Source: Streptomyces sp. ISL-10 (GTDB taxonomy: Bacteria > Actinomycetota > Actinomycetes > Streptomycetales > Streptomycetaceae). Taken from it: a stretch of 64,000 bases of DNA. Of this stretch, positions 1 to 11,700 are shown piece after piece. A program made the position numbers and the translations under genes. The notes under the pieces were generated by a model. It made no database searches and had not been told where the DNA came from. It saw nothing but the letters and a program-made list of their open reading frames with translations. The stretch lies in the NCBI RefSeq assembly GCF_018614575.1, contig NZ_JAGGOJ010000003.1, forward strand, positions 124,001-188,000, in the 5' to 3' direction. Numbering within the stretch: position 1 is the first letter of the stretch; each line of letters opens with the position of its first letter.

Positions 1-2931
<2,931 letters not shown>

Positions 2932-2942
2932 TGCTGGGCGCG

Positions 2943-2972
2943 ACGGTAGTGACGCGAGAGGAAGCGTGTCAA
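2943..2972 (-). promoter_or_regulatory. Sigma70/HrdB-like promoter of the GH2 gene
   Basis: On the minus strand TTGACA (2967-2972) and TACCGT (2943-2948) are separated by 18 bp. They lie about 80 bp upstream of the GH2 start codon and fit the housekeeping consensus. Confidence 0.6.
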
Positions 2973-3099
2973 CGGCTCGTCGGTGCATGTCTCCTTTTGG
3001 CGCAAGGGCGTTGACGAAGGCTCACCGAGGGCGACATTCTTCGGCGATCGAAATTCCGCATGCCGTCCGATAGTTCGAATTGCCGGGGCATCGGGTCAC

Positions 3100-3432
3100 A
3101 CACGACCACCCTTTAGATCCTGAGGTGGAAGGCCGACGGAACCGACTTCGCCATACCGGTGGTTGACGCGCTGCCGCTGTCCGCGGCGCACAGCGCGCTG
3201 AGCACTGTGGGGCGGCGAGCCGTGCGACAGATCGCGTGTTGCAGTCGCTGAAGGTGTCGGCCCTGAGAAGCGCCTGAAGTTCGTCGCCTTCGTCGAGATC
3301 GGCAAGCAGCCCGAGTAGCGGCGGCAGTTGCGGCCGGGCGGGATGGAAGGAGATCTGACCGCCGAGGAAGCGGCCGGACGCTGTCCCGTCCTCGTGGACG
3401 GTGAGCCGGCCAATTCGGAGGAATGGAGCCAT
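3100..3432 (-). pseudogene. C-terminal remnant of a PCMT-type methyltransferase (copy 1)
   Basis: The minus frame reads RIGRLTVHEDGTASGRFLGG and continues to RSVARLAAPQ. This resembles the C-terminus of protein-isoaspartate-like methyltransferases associated with ATP-grasp peptide maturase loci. There is no methyltransferase core and no plausible start. A second copy of the same segment lies at 5860-6060 on the other side of the phosphatase gene. The family is assigned by motif memory only. Confidence 0.5.
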
Positions 3433-3445
3433 CCGCAGAGCGTGA
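3380..3445 (+). repeat. Direct repeat, copy A
   Basis: About 65 bp starting GCTGTCCCGTC recur with small changes at 5919-5985. Both copies encode the LTVH(E/A)DGTAS part of the methyltransferase remnants. They bracket the phosphatase gene. Confidence 0.7.
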
Positions 3446-3477
3446 CGAGGATGGTCGCGGGGCCGGTCGGCGGAGGT

Positions 3478-5541
3478 TCAGCTGGAGTTGAGGCGGGCGG
3501 CGAGGAGTGCGATGTCGTCGTCGGCGGAGGCGGGTGTCAGGTGGGTGAGCAGGCGGTCGCACAGGTCGCCGAGGGATGGCGCGGGCTGTGTGAGGAGGTG
3601 GGTGAGTTCAGCGAGGCGTTCGTCGATGTCGCTGCCGCGGGCTTCGACGAGTCCGTCGGTGTACAGGAGGAGGGTGCTGCCGGGCTGGAGGGTGACTTCG
3701 GTGGTGGTGTAAGGGGTGCCGCCGACGCCGAGCGGGACGCCGGGTGGCACGTCCAGGAGGCGGGCGGTTCCGTCGGGTGAGACGGCGGCGGGCGGGGGGT
3801 GGCCGGCGCAGGCCATGCGGCACAGGCCGCTCACGGGGTCGATGATCGCGTAGAGGAAGGTGGCGAGCATCGGCTCGGCGAGGTCTTCCAGTACGGCTTC
3901 CAGCTGGCGCAGGAGGTTCTCGGGTCGGAGGTCGAGGCGCGCCAGGGCGCGGACGCTGGCGGACAGTCTCCCCATGACGGCTGCGGCCGCGGTGCCGTGT
4001 CCCATGACGTCGCCGATGACGAGCGCGGTCTTGCCGTCATCGAGGCGGATCACGTCGTACCAGTCGCCGCCGACTTCGTTGACGTCGCCGGCGGGCAGGT
4101 AGCGGTGGGCGACCTCGATCATCACGGGGGAGGGGATGTACTGGGGCAGCATGCTGCGCTGGAGGATGAGGGCGGTGTCGTGTTCGCGGTGGTAGAGGCG
4201 GGCGTTGTCCACGCAGACGGCGGCGCGGGCCGCGAGTTCGACGGCGAGGCTCACGTCCTCGTCGGTGAACGGGCCGACGGGCCGGCTGCGGTACAGGGTG
4301 GCGAGGCCGAGCACGACGCCGCGGGCGGACAGCGGCACCATCATGAACGAGTGGACTCCCTGCTCGAGAAGTCGTGCCGGGGCCGGCGAGTGGCGGGCAG
4401 CAGGGGCGATGGCTTTGTCGTCGAGCCGTGCGATGACGAACGGTTCACGATCAGCGAGGACCTGAGTGTAGGGCGCTCCGGCGGGGAAGGTGAGGGTTCG
4501 TCCGAGCGGGGCGAGGAGGTCCGCGATACGCGAGCCGGCCAGGGGAGCCTTTCCGAGGCGGCGCAGGGCGGTGCCGCCGAGCAGGCCCGGGCCGAGGTCA
4601 TCGCCCGTGGTGAGTGAGTCGACCACATCGACGGTGACGGCGTCGGCCAGGTCGGGCACGGCGACGTCCGCGAGCTCTTGAGCGGTGCGCTCCAGGTCGA
4701 GACTGGTGCCGATCTTGACGCTGGCTTCGTTGACCAGGGCCAGGCGGCGCCGGCCCGCTTCGGCTTCGAGCTGGGCCTGCTGTTGGGTGGTGATGTCGAT
4801 CAGGGAGGCGGTCAGCCCGATGGCTCGTCCGTCGGGGTCTTCCAGCCTGACGTAGGAGCAGGACCAGACCCGATCGTGGTCGGGGTCCGCGGGCGTGCGG
4901 CCGGTGCGGCGGAAGTCGAGGATTGGTTGCCCGGTTGTCAGGACCTGCTGCATGGCGGCTTCCATGTCGGCGGCGTTCACCGTGGGCAGCAGCTCAACTA
5001 CGCGGCGTCCGATGTGGGCGTTCTCGGGCAGGCCGTTCATGGCCTGCAAGGCTTGATTCACGCGGAGGAATCGCAACTGAGTGTCGAGCACGGCGATGCC
5101 GACGGGGGAGCGGACGAACAGCCCGTCCCATACCGCGGAGGAACCGCGGATGCCACGAGCGGTATGGGCGTCTGCCGCGAAGATCAGTACGGTGGTGCCG
5201 CCGCGGTGGCGCGCCGGGACGGGGGCCGCCCATATCTCCAGCTCGAGTGGATGTCCATCGCGGTGCCAGGTGGTCACGGTGGCCATGACCCCGCGGTCGG
5301 TGCTCGCGCTGTCCCACAGAGACCGGCCGAGGCTGCGGTCGGTGCCGGGATGCAGCAGCTCGGCGATGGGCCGGCCCACGACTTCTCGCGAGGGATAACC
5401 GAGCAGAGCCTCGGCCCCGTGGTCCCAGCGCACGATCGTCCCCTCAGCGCTTGTGGCCACGACCGCGATCCGTAGCTCCCCAAGCCAGCCGCCCGCGTCC
5501 CAGGCAGCACCACCGGAAACATCGTCCACGGGTGCCCGCAT
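3478..5541 (-). CDS. PAS-PAS-GAF-SpoIIE (PP2C) protein phosphatase
   Basis: This 687-residue soluble protein is probably a serine phosphatase of the RsbU/SpoIIE class that acts on an anti-sigma-factor antagonist. A first PAS-like domain lies at about residues 25-130, a second (SPVGIAVLDTQLRFLRVNQ) at 139-247, a GAF domain at 287-447 and PP2C/SpoIIE at 460-687. Metal-binding aspartates are visible in GGDWYDV, GDVMGHG and the C-terminal DDDIALL. There is no HATPase domain. The ATG at 5541 is preferred over upstream in-frame starts because GGAG lies 7 nt before it. The core closely resembles the one in the 52786-56364 protein. No sigma-factor or antagonist gene is next to it. Confidence 0.88.
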   Translation of the reverse strand: MRAPVDDVSGGAAWDAGGWLGELRIAVVATSAEGTIVRWDHGAEALLGYPSREVVGRPIAELLHPGTDRSLGRSLWDSASTDRGVMATVTTWHRDGHPLELEIWAAPVPARHRGGTTVLIFAADAHTARGIRGSSAVWDGLFVRSPVGIAVLDTQLRFLRVNQALQAMNGLPENAHIGRRVVELLPTVNAADMEAAMQQVLTTGQPILDFRRTGRTPADPDHDRVWSCSYVRLEDPDGRAIGLTASLIDITTQQQAQLEAEAGRRRLALVNEASVKIGTSLDLERTAQELADVAVPDLADAVTVDVVDSLTTGDDLGPGLLGGTALRRLGKAPLAGSRIADLLAPLGRTLTFPAGAPYTQVLADREPFVIARLDDKAIAPAARHSPAPARLLEQGVHSFMMVPLSARGVVLGLATLYRSRPVGPFTDEDVSLAVELAARAAVCVDNARLYHREHDTALILQRSMLPQYIPSPVMIEVAHRYLPAGDVNEVGGDWYDVIRLDDGKTALVIGDVMGHGTAAAAVMGRLSASVRALARLDLRPENLLRQLEAVLEDLAEPMLATFLYAIIDPVSGLCRMACAGHPPPAAVSPDGTARLLDVPPGVPLGVGGTPYTTTEVTLQPGSTLLLYTDGLVEARGSDIDERLAELTHLLTQPAPSLGDLCDRLLTHLTPASADDDIALLAARLNSS

Positions 5542-5859
5542 CACCACACTCCGTATCTGCCGCGCACGCCCCGTTCCCGTTCTCCAGTATCGACGCGCAA
5601 CCGCCACGTCGCCCCTTCAGCATCATGCGCATCGTCACGGCGACCTGCGAGGAATGGCGGGCTCCGCGAGCCTCTCCACGTCGGGTGGGGCCCCACCTCG
5701 TCAGCCCGGTCGAGGCGGACTGGCTTCCAGCCGCTCGCCGACCCGGACCGTTACCGTTGGGCCGGGCCGCTTCCGGCACCGGGCGCAGGTCGATGTTTCT
5801 GTGGGGCGGCGCGCAGGCTTGCTCACACTGACGGCCAGGTCATCGACGGCCGGTCGGGT

Positions 5860-6060
5860 GTTGCGGCGATCTTGAATCGCTCCAATGGCGGTGCCCCAGC
5901 AGCGCGCCACCGCGTGACGCTGTCCCGTCGGCGTGGACGGTGAGCCGGGCCAATTCGCAGGAGTAGAGCCATCCGAGAGCGGGACGCGGATGGTTCCGCC
6001 GGGCCGGGTCTGCTCGATCAGCTCGTGAGAGAGGGTGAGGAGCCCGCGCGTGGCGATCAA
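5860..6060 (-). pseudogene. C-terminal remnant of a PCMT-type methyltransferase (copy 2)
   Basis: One minus frame reads LIEQTRPGGTIRVPL and an adjacent frame continues GWLYSCELARLTVHADGTAS, so about one base has been lost between them. This is the segment of TIGR04188-like methyltransferases that follows the catalytic fold. It is a degraded fragment without start or core domain and duplicates 3380-3432. Confidence 0.5.
5919..5985 (+). repeat. Direct repeat, copy B
   Basis: Matches 3380-3445 with a few substitutions and single-base gaps. The shared parts include GTGGACGGTGAGCCG and CCAATTCG. See the copy A entry. Confidence 0.7.
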
Positions 6061-6069
6061 TCAGGACGG

Positions 6070-6430
6070 GCTCGACAAGAGGGCGGATGTGGCGCATCCC
6101 TGGCTGAGTCCCTTCGACGCCCCAGCGCTCGCGAGCGAATCCGCGCTGATCCTGAGCGACCTGGAGAATCACGACCAGGCTCTGACACAAGCCGGGGAAG
6201 CGGACGCTGCGGGAAGTGGGACGGACACGGTCTCTTGCAATGAGCCGCATCGTCCTCGTGGACGTCCACGTCCGACGAGGAGATCTCGATGCCGCGGTGA
6301 GCGTCGGACACGAGTTGCTCAGCGCGAGCCCTACGCTCGGGTCGATCCGTGTCGTGCACCAACTTGACGACCTGCGTCTGCTGGAGTCCCACAAGGGGAA
6401 CGGGCTGGTACGGGAGTCCCACACCCGCCG
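6070..6430 (+). pseudogene. C-terminal TPR-like remnant of an XRE-type regulator
   Basis: Two plus-strand frames together read ESALILSDLENHDQALTQA, then VDVHVRRGDLDAAVSVGHEL and SASPTLGSIRVVHQLDDLR. This is the tail commonly seen in Streptomyces helix-turn-helix regulators with degenerate TPR repeats. The DNA-binding half is absent and a frameshift near 6215 separates the two parts. Confidence 0.6.
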
Positions 6431-6445
6431 ATCCAGACGCGTGGA

Positions 6446-6720
6446 ATGCATACCTCGCCGAAGGCAACGCCACACAGGGCGGAACGTGAGATCCGCTGGC
6501 AGGCGGCGCTGGAGAAGGCCAAGCAGCAAGCTGTTCAGGACCAACTCGCCGAGAAGCTCGGCGAAGAGGCCAGGCGTTGGCGGGAGGCGGCTGCACTGGG
6601 CGAGTACTGCGACGCCCTGGAACGTCGTCTCGCCGAGTTGGACAGCGCTCAGGAAGAGGCGGATCCGGCCGCGCCCGATGCTGGCTGCAGTGGGCACGTG
6701 GTTACGTGCAGGCGATCGAT
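6446..6720 (+). pseudogene. Remnant of an uncharacterised coiled-coil protein
   Basis: The frame reads REIRWQAALEKAKQQAVQ and later WREAAALGEYCDALERRLAE. After about 6660 the family-like continuation WLQWARGYVQAIDP appears in a different frame, so the gene is frameshifted. It resembles the C-termini of Streptomyces hypothetical proteins often found near insertion sequences. No function is known. Confidence 0.5.
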
Positions 6721-6948
6721 CCTTGTTGTAGGTCTGCTGGGCCTCGGTCAGCTCGCCTCCGGCGGGCTTCTCGAGGCTGGAGTGGCGGACCAGGGCTCCA
6801 GCACCTCAATCTGTGTATGCGCATAGCGGAATATCCGACCATGCTTGACTCTGGGGAAGAACTGGGAAGCAGACCAGCCAGTTGGGCACTACCTCCAAGC
6901 CCGGCCCTTCAGGGCGGGGTCAAGTTGATGGAATCCTGGAGGTCAATG

Positions 6949-7503
6949 ATGAGTGAAGTACGAGAAGCGTGGGGGCAAGTGCTGGCATGGCTGGAGGAGC
7001 ACGCCCCGGCCAGCAGAGCCACACTGGGCGGCCCCGCGACGCAGGAGGAGATACGTTCCACCGAGGCGCGTCTCGGTGTGGAGTTCCCTGTCCAGTTGCG
7101 GGAGTTCCTTCAGATCAACAACGGCCATCCTCATCCAGATGACCCCCAGGCTCTTGTCGGTGACGACTGCCACTACGTTCTTCCGTGCGCTCACGAACTG
7201 TTGAACCTGAGTCTGATGGAGAAGAACTACGATCATCAGCGCTGGGCATGGAACAACCAAGGAGATGGTGTTGTCTGGGATCAGCACTGGATACCTTTCG
7301 CCTCCGATGAAGATGGAATGTGCGGCATGTTCATCGATGTTCGTACCGGCGAGGTGGGCAAGTGGGGTGACTATGGCGAGTTGGAGCCCGCAGTGTTCCC
7401 GTCGCTTGCCGCCTTCTTCGTAGGGGAATTCGAGGAGATGAACAGCTCTCACGGAATCCAAACGGCCACATTCCGTAACGGTTTCGTTTCCTGGATCGAC
7501 TGA
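6949..7503 (+). CDS. SMI1/KNR4 (SUKH) family protein
   Basis: This 184-residue cytoplasmic protein has the SUKH pattern: a helical N-terminus, TQEEIRSTEARLGVEFPVQL, then FLQINNGHP, IPFASDEDG and MFIDVRTGEVGKWGDYGE. Many SUKH proteins are immunity proteins against polymorphic toxins, so protection against a toxin is the likely role. GGAGG lies 6 nt before the ATG at 6949; the ATG at 6946 is also possible. No toxin is adjacent. The next genes are transposase fragments. Confidence 0.85.
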   Translation: MSEVREAWGQVLAWLEEHAPASRATLGGPATQEEIRSTEARLGVEFPVQLREFLQINNGHPHPDDPQALVGDDCHYVLPCAHELLNLSLMEKNYDHQRWAWNNQGDGVVWDQHWIPFASDEDGMCGMFIDVRTGEVGKWGDYGELEPAVFPSLAAFFVGEFEEMNSSHGIQTATFRNGFVSWID

Positions 7504-7519
7504 TACGCGCACGAGGATT

Positions 7520-7700
7520 GGCCTCGATTCGTCAGCGGGATTCGGTGGCTGACCTGCTCGACAGTTCGCCCGTGCCAGTGGCCCCTGATGCAGGCGGCGG
7601 GCTCGGCCGGGGTGGCGCCGAAGGCATCCAGGCCGGTGATCAGGTAGACGCGCTAGATCGTCAGCTTCCCGGTGGCGAGGTCGCGGCACCATCGAGACGG
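7520..7700 (-). mobile_element. ISAs1-family transposase fragment (C-terminal part)
   Basis: The minus frame reads RDLATGKLTI, a stop, RVYLITGLDAFGATPAEP and IRGHWH. The pattern matches the ISAs1 segment that ends in RxHW. Together with the 8470-8640 fragment it frames the IS3 remnant. Confidence 0.5.
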
Positions 7701-7748
7701 CGGATTCCATCGCGGTGGTTGGGCTTTGACCCCGGATCTTGAACACGT

Positions 7749-8465
7749 CTATGCGGCTCGGGTCAGGGTAGTTGATGTTGAGTGGAAGGTGTTCTCGTAA
7801 GCGATCGGGGATCGCTGGCGCCGAGCCGGGAAGGCCAACGTCGGCTGTTGTAGCGGCACAGTCAGCGGAAGGCATCGAGGCGGGCCTCACGCTCGCTCGA
7901 CCAGCCCTTTCGCCCCCTCAGCGTCTCCCTTTTGAAGCTTGTGTTGAACGATTCCGTGGCGGCGTTGTCCGTGCTGCTGCCTACTGTGCTCATGCTCTGG
8001 CGGACGCCGGCCCGGCGGCAGGCGGCGGCGAAGGCCCGGCTCGTGTACTGGGCCCCGTGATCGGTGTGCATCACGGCTCGGCGAGGCTGCCGCGAGTCCG
8101 CTCGGCCGCCGCGAGGGCGTCGGTGACGAGCTCGGTGCGCATGTGGTCGGCGATCGCCACCCGGCCCCGGGCCGCTCATCGGCGGTGCGCCGGGCCGTGC
8201 GGTCCGGGGCGGTGCGCGCCAGTAGTAGAAGCTCGAGCGGGCGATGCCCAGGATGTCGCAGAGCCGCTTGATGCCGAATCGGCGCTGGTGATCCTCAACG
8301 AACTGGCAGAGGGTTACCAGCGCGTCTCTCCCGCGAAAGACCGGGCTGCCTTGCGCAGGATGTCCCGCTCCTCCTCCCACACGCGGATCCAGTTCGGCAG
8401 CGTCTCGGTGTTCACTCCGAGGTCGGTGGCGACCGACTTGATCGTCGCTTCCGGACGGGACCGGT
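7749..8465 (-). mobile_element. IS3-family element, internally deleted
   Basis: On the minus strand an orfA tail reads ATIKSVATDLGVNTETL and ends RSFAGETRW at 8314. It overlaps orfB (FVEDHQRRFGIKRLCDIL). The orfB frame then lacks the centre of the DDE domain, roughly 350 bp, and resumes with IADHMRTELVTDALAAAE and HTDHGAQYTS. Another shift precedes the C-terminus YENTFHSTSTTLTRAA, which stops at 7749. A catalytic Asp and the C-terminal motifs survive but no intact transposase remains. Confidence 0.75.
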
Positions 8466-8469
8466 ACAA

Positions 8470-8640
8470 CTACAACGCAACGGAGGCGATCTGCCGCTGG
8501 GCCAGGACTGCGCCGTGGTGGTCCATCACGGCCGGCAACTGGATCACGGTCGCGGTCTGGGTGCGCGTGCCTCGCACGGTCTTGCCGTTGACGGCGACGG
8601 CCCGCTGGGCCGGCCGCTTCGGGGGTGGTTCGGGTGGCGC
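8470..8640 (-). mobile_element. ISAs1-family transposase fragment (central part)
   Basis: The minus frame reads VAVNGKTVRGTRTQTATV and LPAVMDHHGAVLAQRQIAS. This matches the IDGKTLRG and VLAQ motifs of ISAs1 transposases. The fragment breaks off where the IS3 remnant begins. Confidence 0.55.
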
Positions 8641-8660
8641 CGGTGGCGGGGTTCTCGCCT

Positions 8661-8694
8661 GAAGAGGGCCACCAGAATCCTGGTGGCCCTCTTG
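8661..8694 (-). terminator. Terminator of the large secreted-protein gene
   Basis: Two 15-nt arms (8661-8675 and 8680-8694) pair at 14 positions around a 4-nt loop, 12 bp past the stop codon of the minus-strand gene. Confidence 0.75.
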
Positions 8695-8705
8695 GTTGTT
8701 ACAGG

Positions 8706-11700
8706 TTACGGCAGGGTGAATCCGTCGAGATCGACCCAGTACTCGTCATCCTGGAGCAGGCGCTGGTTCTTGATGAAGTCACCGAAGGGCCGCATGGACT
8801 GGGTGTTCTGCCAGTTCGACATGCTGGACCGGCCGCAGGGCTCTCTCCAGGTTGGCTGCGGATAGTCCGGCCGCAGATGGATGGACGAGGTGTTGTCCGC
8901 GTTGCGCTTGATGTAGGTCTGGACGCACTCGCTGCCGTTCTTCGTCACCGGGTTGGTGCCACCATTGGCGGTAGGCGTGCCCCCGCTCTGGTAGCTGGCG
9001 GCGAAGGAGAACTCGTCGCACGACTTTTGGTCTGTCGTCCCCCACAGGTCAGTGTAGAGGCCGGTTCCCGGATACGTCGTCCACGAGTTCTTGCAGATGA
9101 TCTCCCGGTTCCGCGTGCTCTGGAGCTTGGTGCCGCCGATGACGGTCTTCTTCCCCAGGTACTTCAGTGGCTTTCCGCCGTTACGGTTGCCCCAGGTGAT
9201 CTTCGTCTTGTCCCACATCAGGCGGATGTGGGACGCCGCGCCGGGATACATCTTGGAGTTCATGACGTACGTCGGCTTGTACCAGGAGAACACGCAGCCG
9301 GCTCCCGCGTTGACAACAATGTTGTCGCAGCGGATCGTCAGTTCACTCTTTTCGACCTTGGCCGGGGTCGTGATCCTTGCACCGTTGATGGTGCCTCCGA
9401 ACGTCCAGTGCGGGGTGATTCCGTCGCTGATGCCGGTACCGCTCGGCGTCCACTTCATCGTGGTGTCGATGGTCGCCGTGTGCGTGTCGCCCTTAATCCA
9501 CTTGTCGGACCCGGCCCAGGTCGAGCTGACGACGGAGCAGTATCCGCGACAGGCGTAGTCGATGTCGAAATCGAAGCTGGTCGTCACTCCGGTCATCGAG
9601 TCAAGCTTGACGTGGCTGATCTGAGTGAACGTGCCGCTCTTGGGATCAGTGGTGATCGTGTTGCGGTAGTCGAATGTCGCAGTCCCATCCATGACGTTGT
9701 TCTTGAAGTGCCCGAAGGTAATCTTGTCGTGGACGCAGACGTTGTCACGGTCGTAGGTTACGGAGATTTCGGTGACCGAGCACGATGACAGGGACGTGGC
9801 CGTTGTTGCCGCTGCTGTCTGCATGGTGGCGCTGCTTGATGCCGCGCTGAGAGGGAAGAAGTTTCCCTCGACGGTGGCCGGCGGCTCCACCGCAGCCGGT
9901 TCCGGAGCGTTGGGGTCCGGGTTCGGGAACGTCCCCATCTTCATGCCGTTCCACTCGCCCGGGGCGAACGCGATGGCGTCGAAGGCAACGTCGGGAGTTC
10001 CGCTTTCGCCGTTGAAGTTGTCCAGGGTGACCTGCGGTGTGACTTCTCCGAAGAAGTAGGCACCCAGATCGACCCACTTGTTGGACTGGTTGGCCTTCTG
10101 CGAGATCGTCGATTCCCGCACCCCATCAACTGTGGTGATCTTGTAAGTGGCCGCACCGGTCTGCGCCCCGTGGTCGGGGATGTGCGCGAAGACCCTCGCC
10201 TGCCCGTTGTGTGTGGTGATCTTCTGACCGAGCGTCCAGGTGCCGGCGACTTTCATCCGGCTGGCGTTGCCCGGGTAGGACTCGGGCGAACGGGCGTGGG
10301 TGAACCAGAAGTGGTTGCCGTAGCCCGCGCCGATCTGGTGGGTGTCGATCTTGCCGGGGTAGGTGGTGACGGTGGTGGGGTTGTCCATTCCGTCGTTGGT
10401 GAGGTCCATCTGGGTGTCCCAGGGGACGAAGCTGAAGTTGAAGGTGCCCTTTGATGTCACCGCCCCGCACCCTCGTGAATCCGACCCTGCGGGGACGGAG
10501 CCGTTCGGCAGGTCATCGACGATCAGCGCGTTGGACGGCAGACCTGTGGCCGTGCAGTTCGGCGGGTAGGAGTTGGCGTCCGGCTGCTCTGGGTAGCTGG
10601 TGTTGAACCGGTGAACCTGATAGCCGCACGAGGCGTCGATATCGCAGTTCTTCCACTCCACTGGCTGGTCCCACCAGCAGTGCAGCCAGTGCGGGTTGCT
10701 CTCGTCGCTATCGATCATGCACGCGCCGAGGCCGGGATCATTGGAGTCATTGTCAGCGATCTTGGAGGGATCGCAGAAGTTCACCTCCGAGCAGAACAGG
10801 TCGACCGGCGGCTTGGCGTTGGACCGGTCATAGACGGAGTTCCACCAGGAGGCCAGGTATCCGGGCCGGAAGTCGCCGGGGGCGAACATCGCCGAGATCG
10901 GGCGTGCCGCCCAGCCGATGACCTTCTCCTGGTACGGCCATTCCTGCGGGCGTGCGGCGTGGCTGTAGTCGTCCTTCGACGGGTCGGAGGCGGACTCCAG
11001 GAACGGGACACGGTTGGCTTTCCACAGCGGGTTGGCCGGGTTGTTCGTCCAGCCCACGCCACTGTGTCCGGCGGAGTCAGCGGTGGCGTAGAAGCCGGAG
11101 TTGTAGGCCCACAGGGCGAAGAACCAGCTTTCGATCCACTTCGGATGACCACCATTGACGGTCATCCCGGCGTTGTAGGTCTGGTTCCACTTCTCGGAGA
11201 GGATCCGCACCCCGGCCGCGATGTTCGCGGTGTAGTCCAGAGCGACAGCGTCCTGAGCCAGCGGAGACAGAGCGGTCTCACCCGGCTTCGTCTTCCCCGC
11301 CAGCCGCATGCCGTCAGTGGCCTGCGTGATGCCGTAGCCGCAGTCGGCGTCCGCCCAGTTGATCCGCCACGGATCGAGTTGTTCGCCGGAGGCGGCGTAG
11401 TCGACGCCGTAGTAGTTCCCGATCAGGGAGTTCGCGGTGACACCGGGTACGGCGAACCGTGTGGCCTGCCACATGTTGGATTCCTGCGCGGTGATGCCGA
11501 GCATCACCTGCGAGGGAATGTGCCAGCGGTCGGTGACGTCGGGGTCTTCGTTGTCGAGCGTCCCGTTGGGGTCACCCGCCAGAACCGTCGGCGGGAACAG
11601 CCCCTGTGGCTGATAGCCGCCGGTACCGGTGTTCTTCCAGTTCGGAGAGCGGTAGAAGTTCAGCTCTCCGACGACCGCCTGGTCCACCGCCCACTCGACC

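Noticed and set aside
5451..5875. Overlapping plus-strand ORFs of 126 and 140 residues upstream of the phosphatase
   Set aside because: Low-complexity Arg/Ser/Pro text, no ribosome binding site, partly overlapping the phosphatase start.
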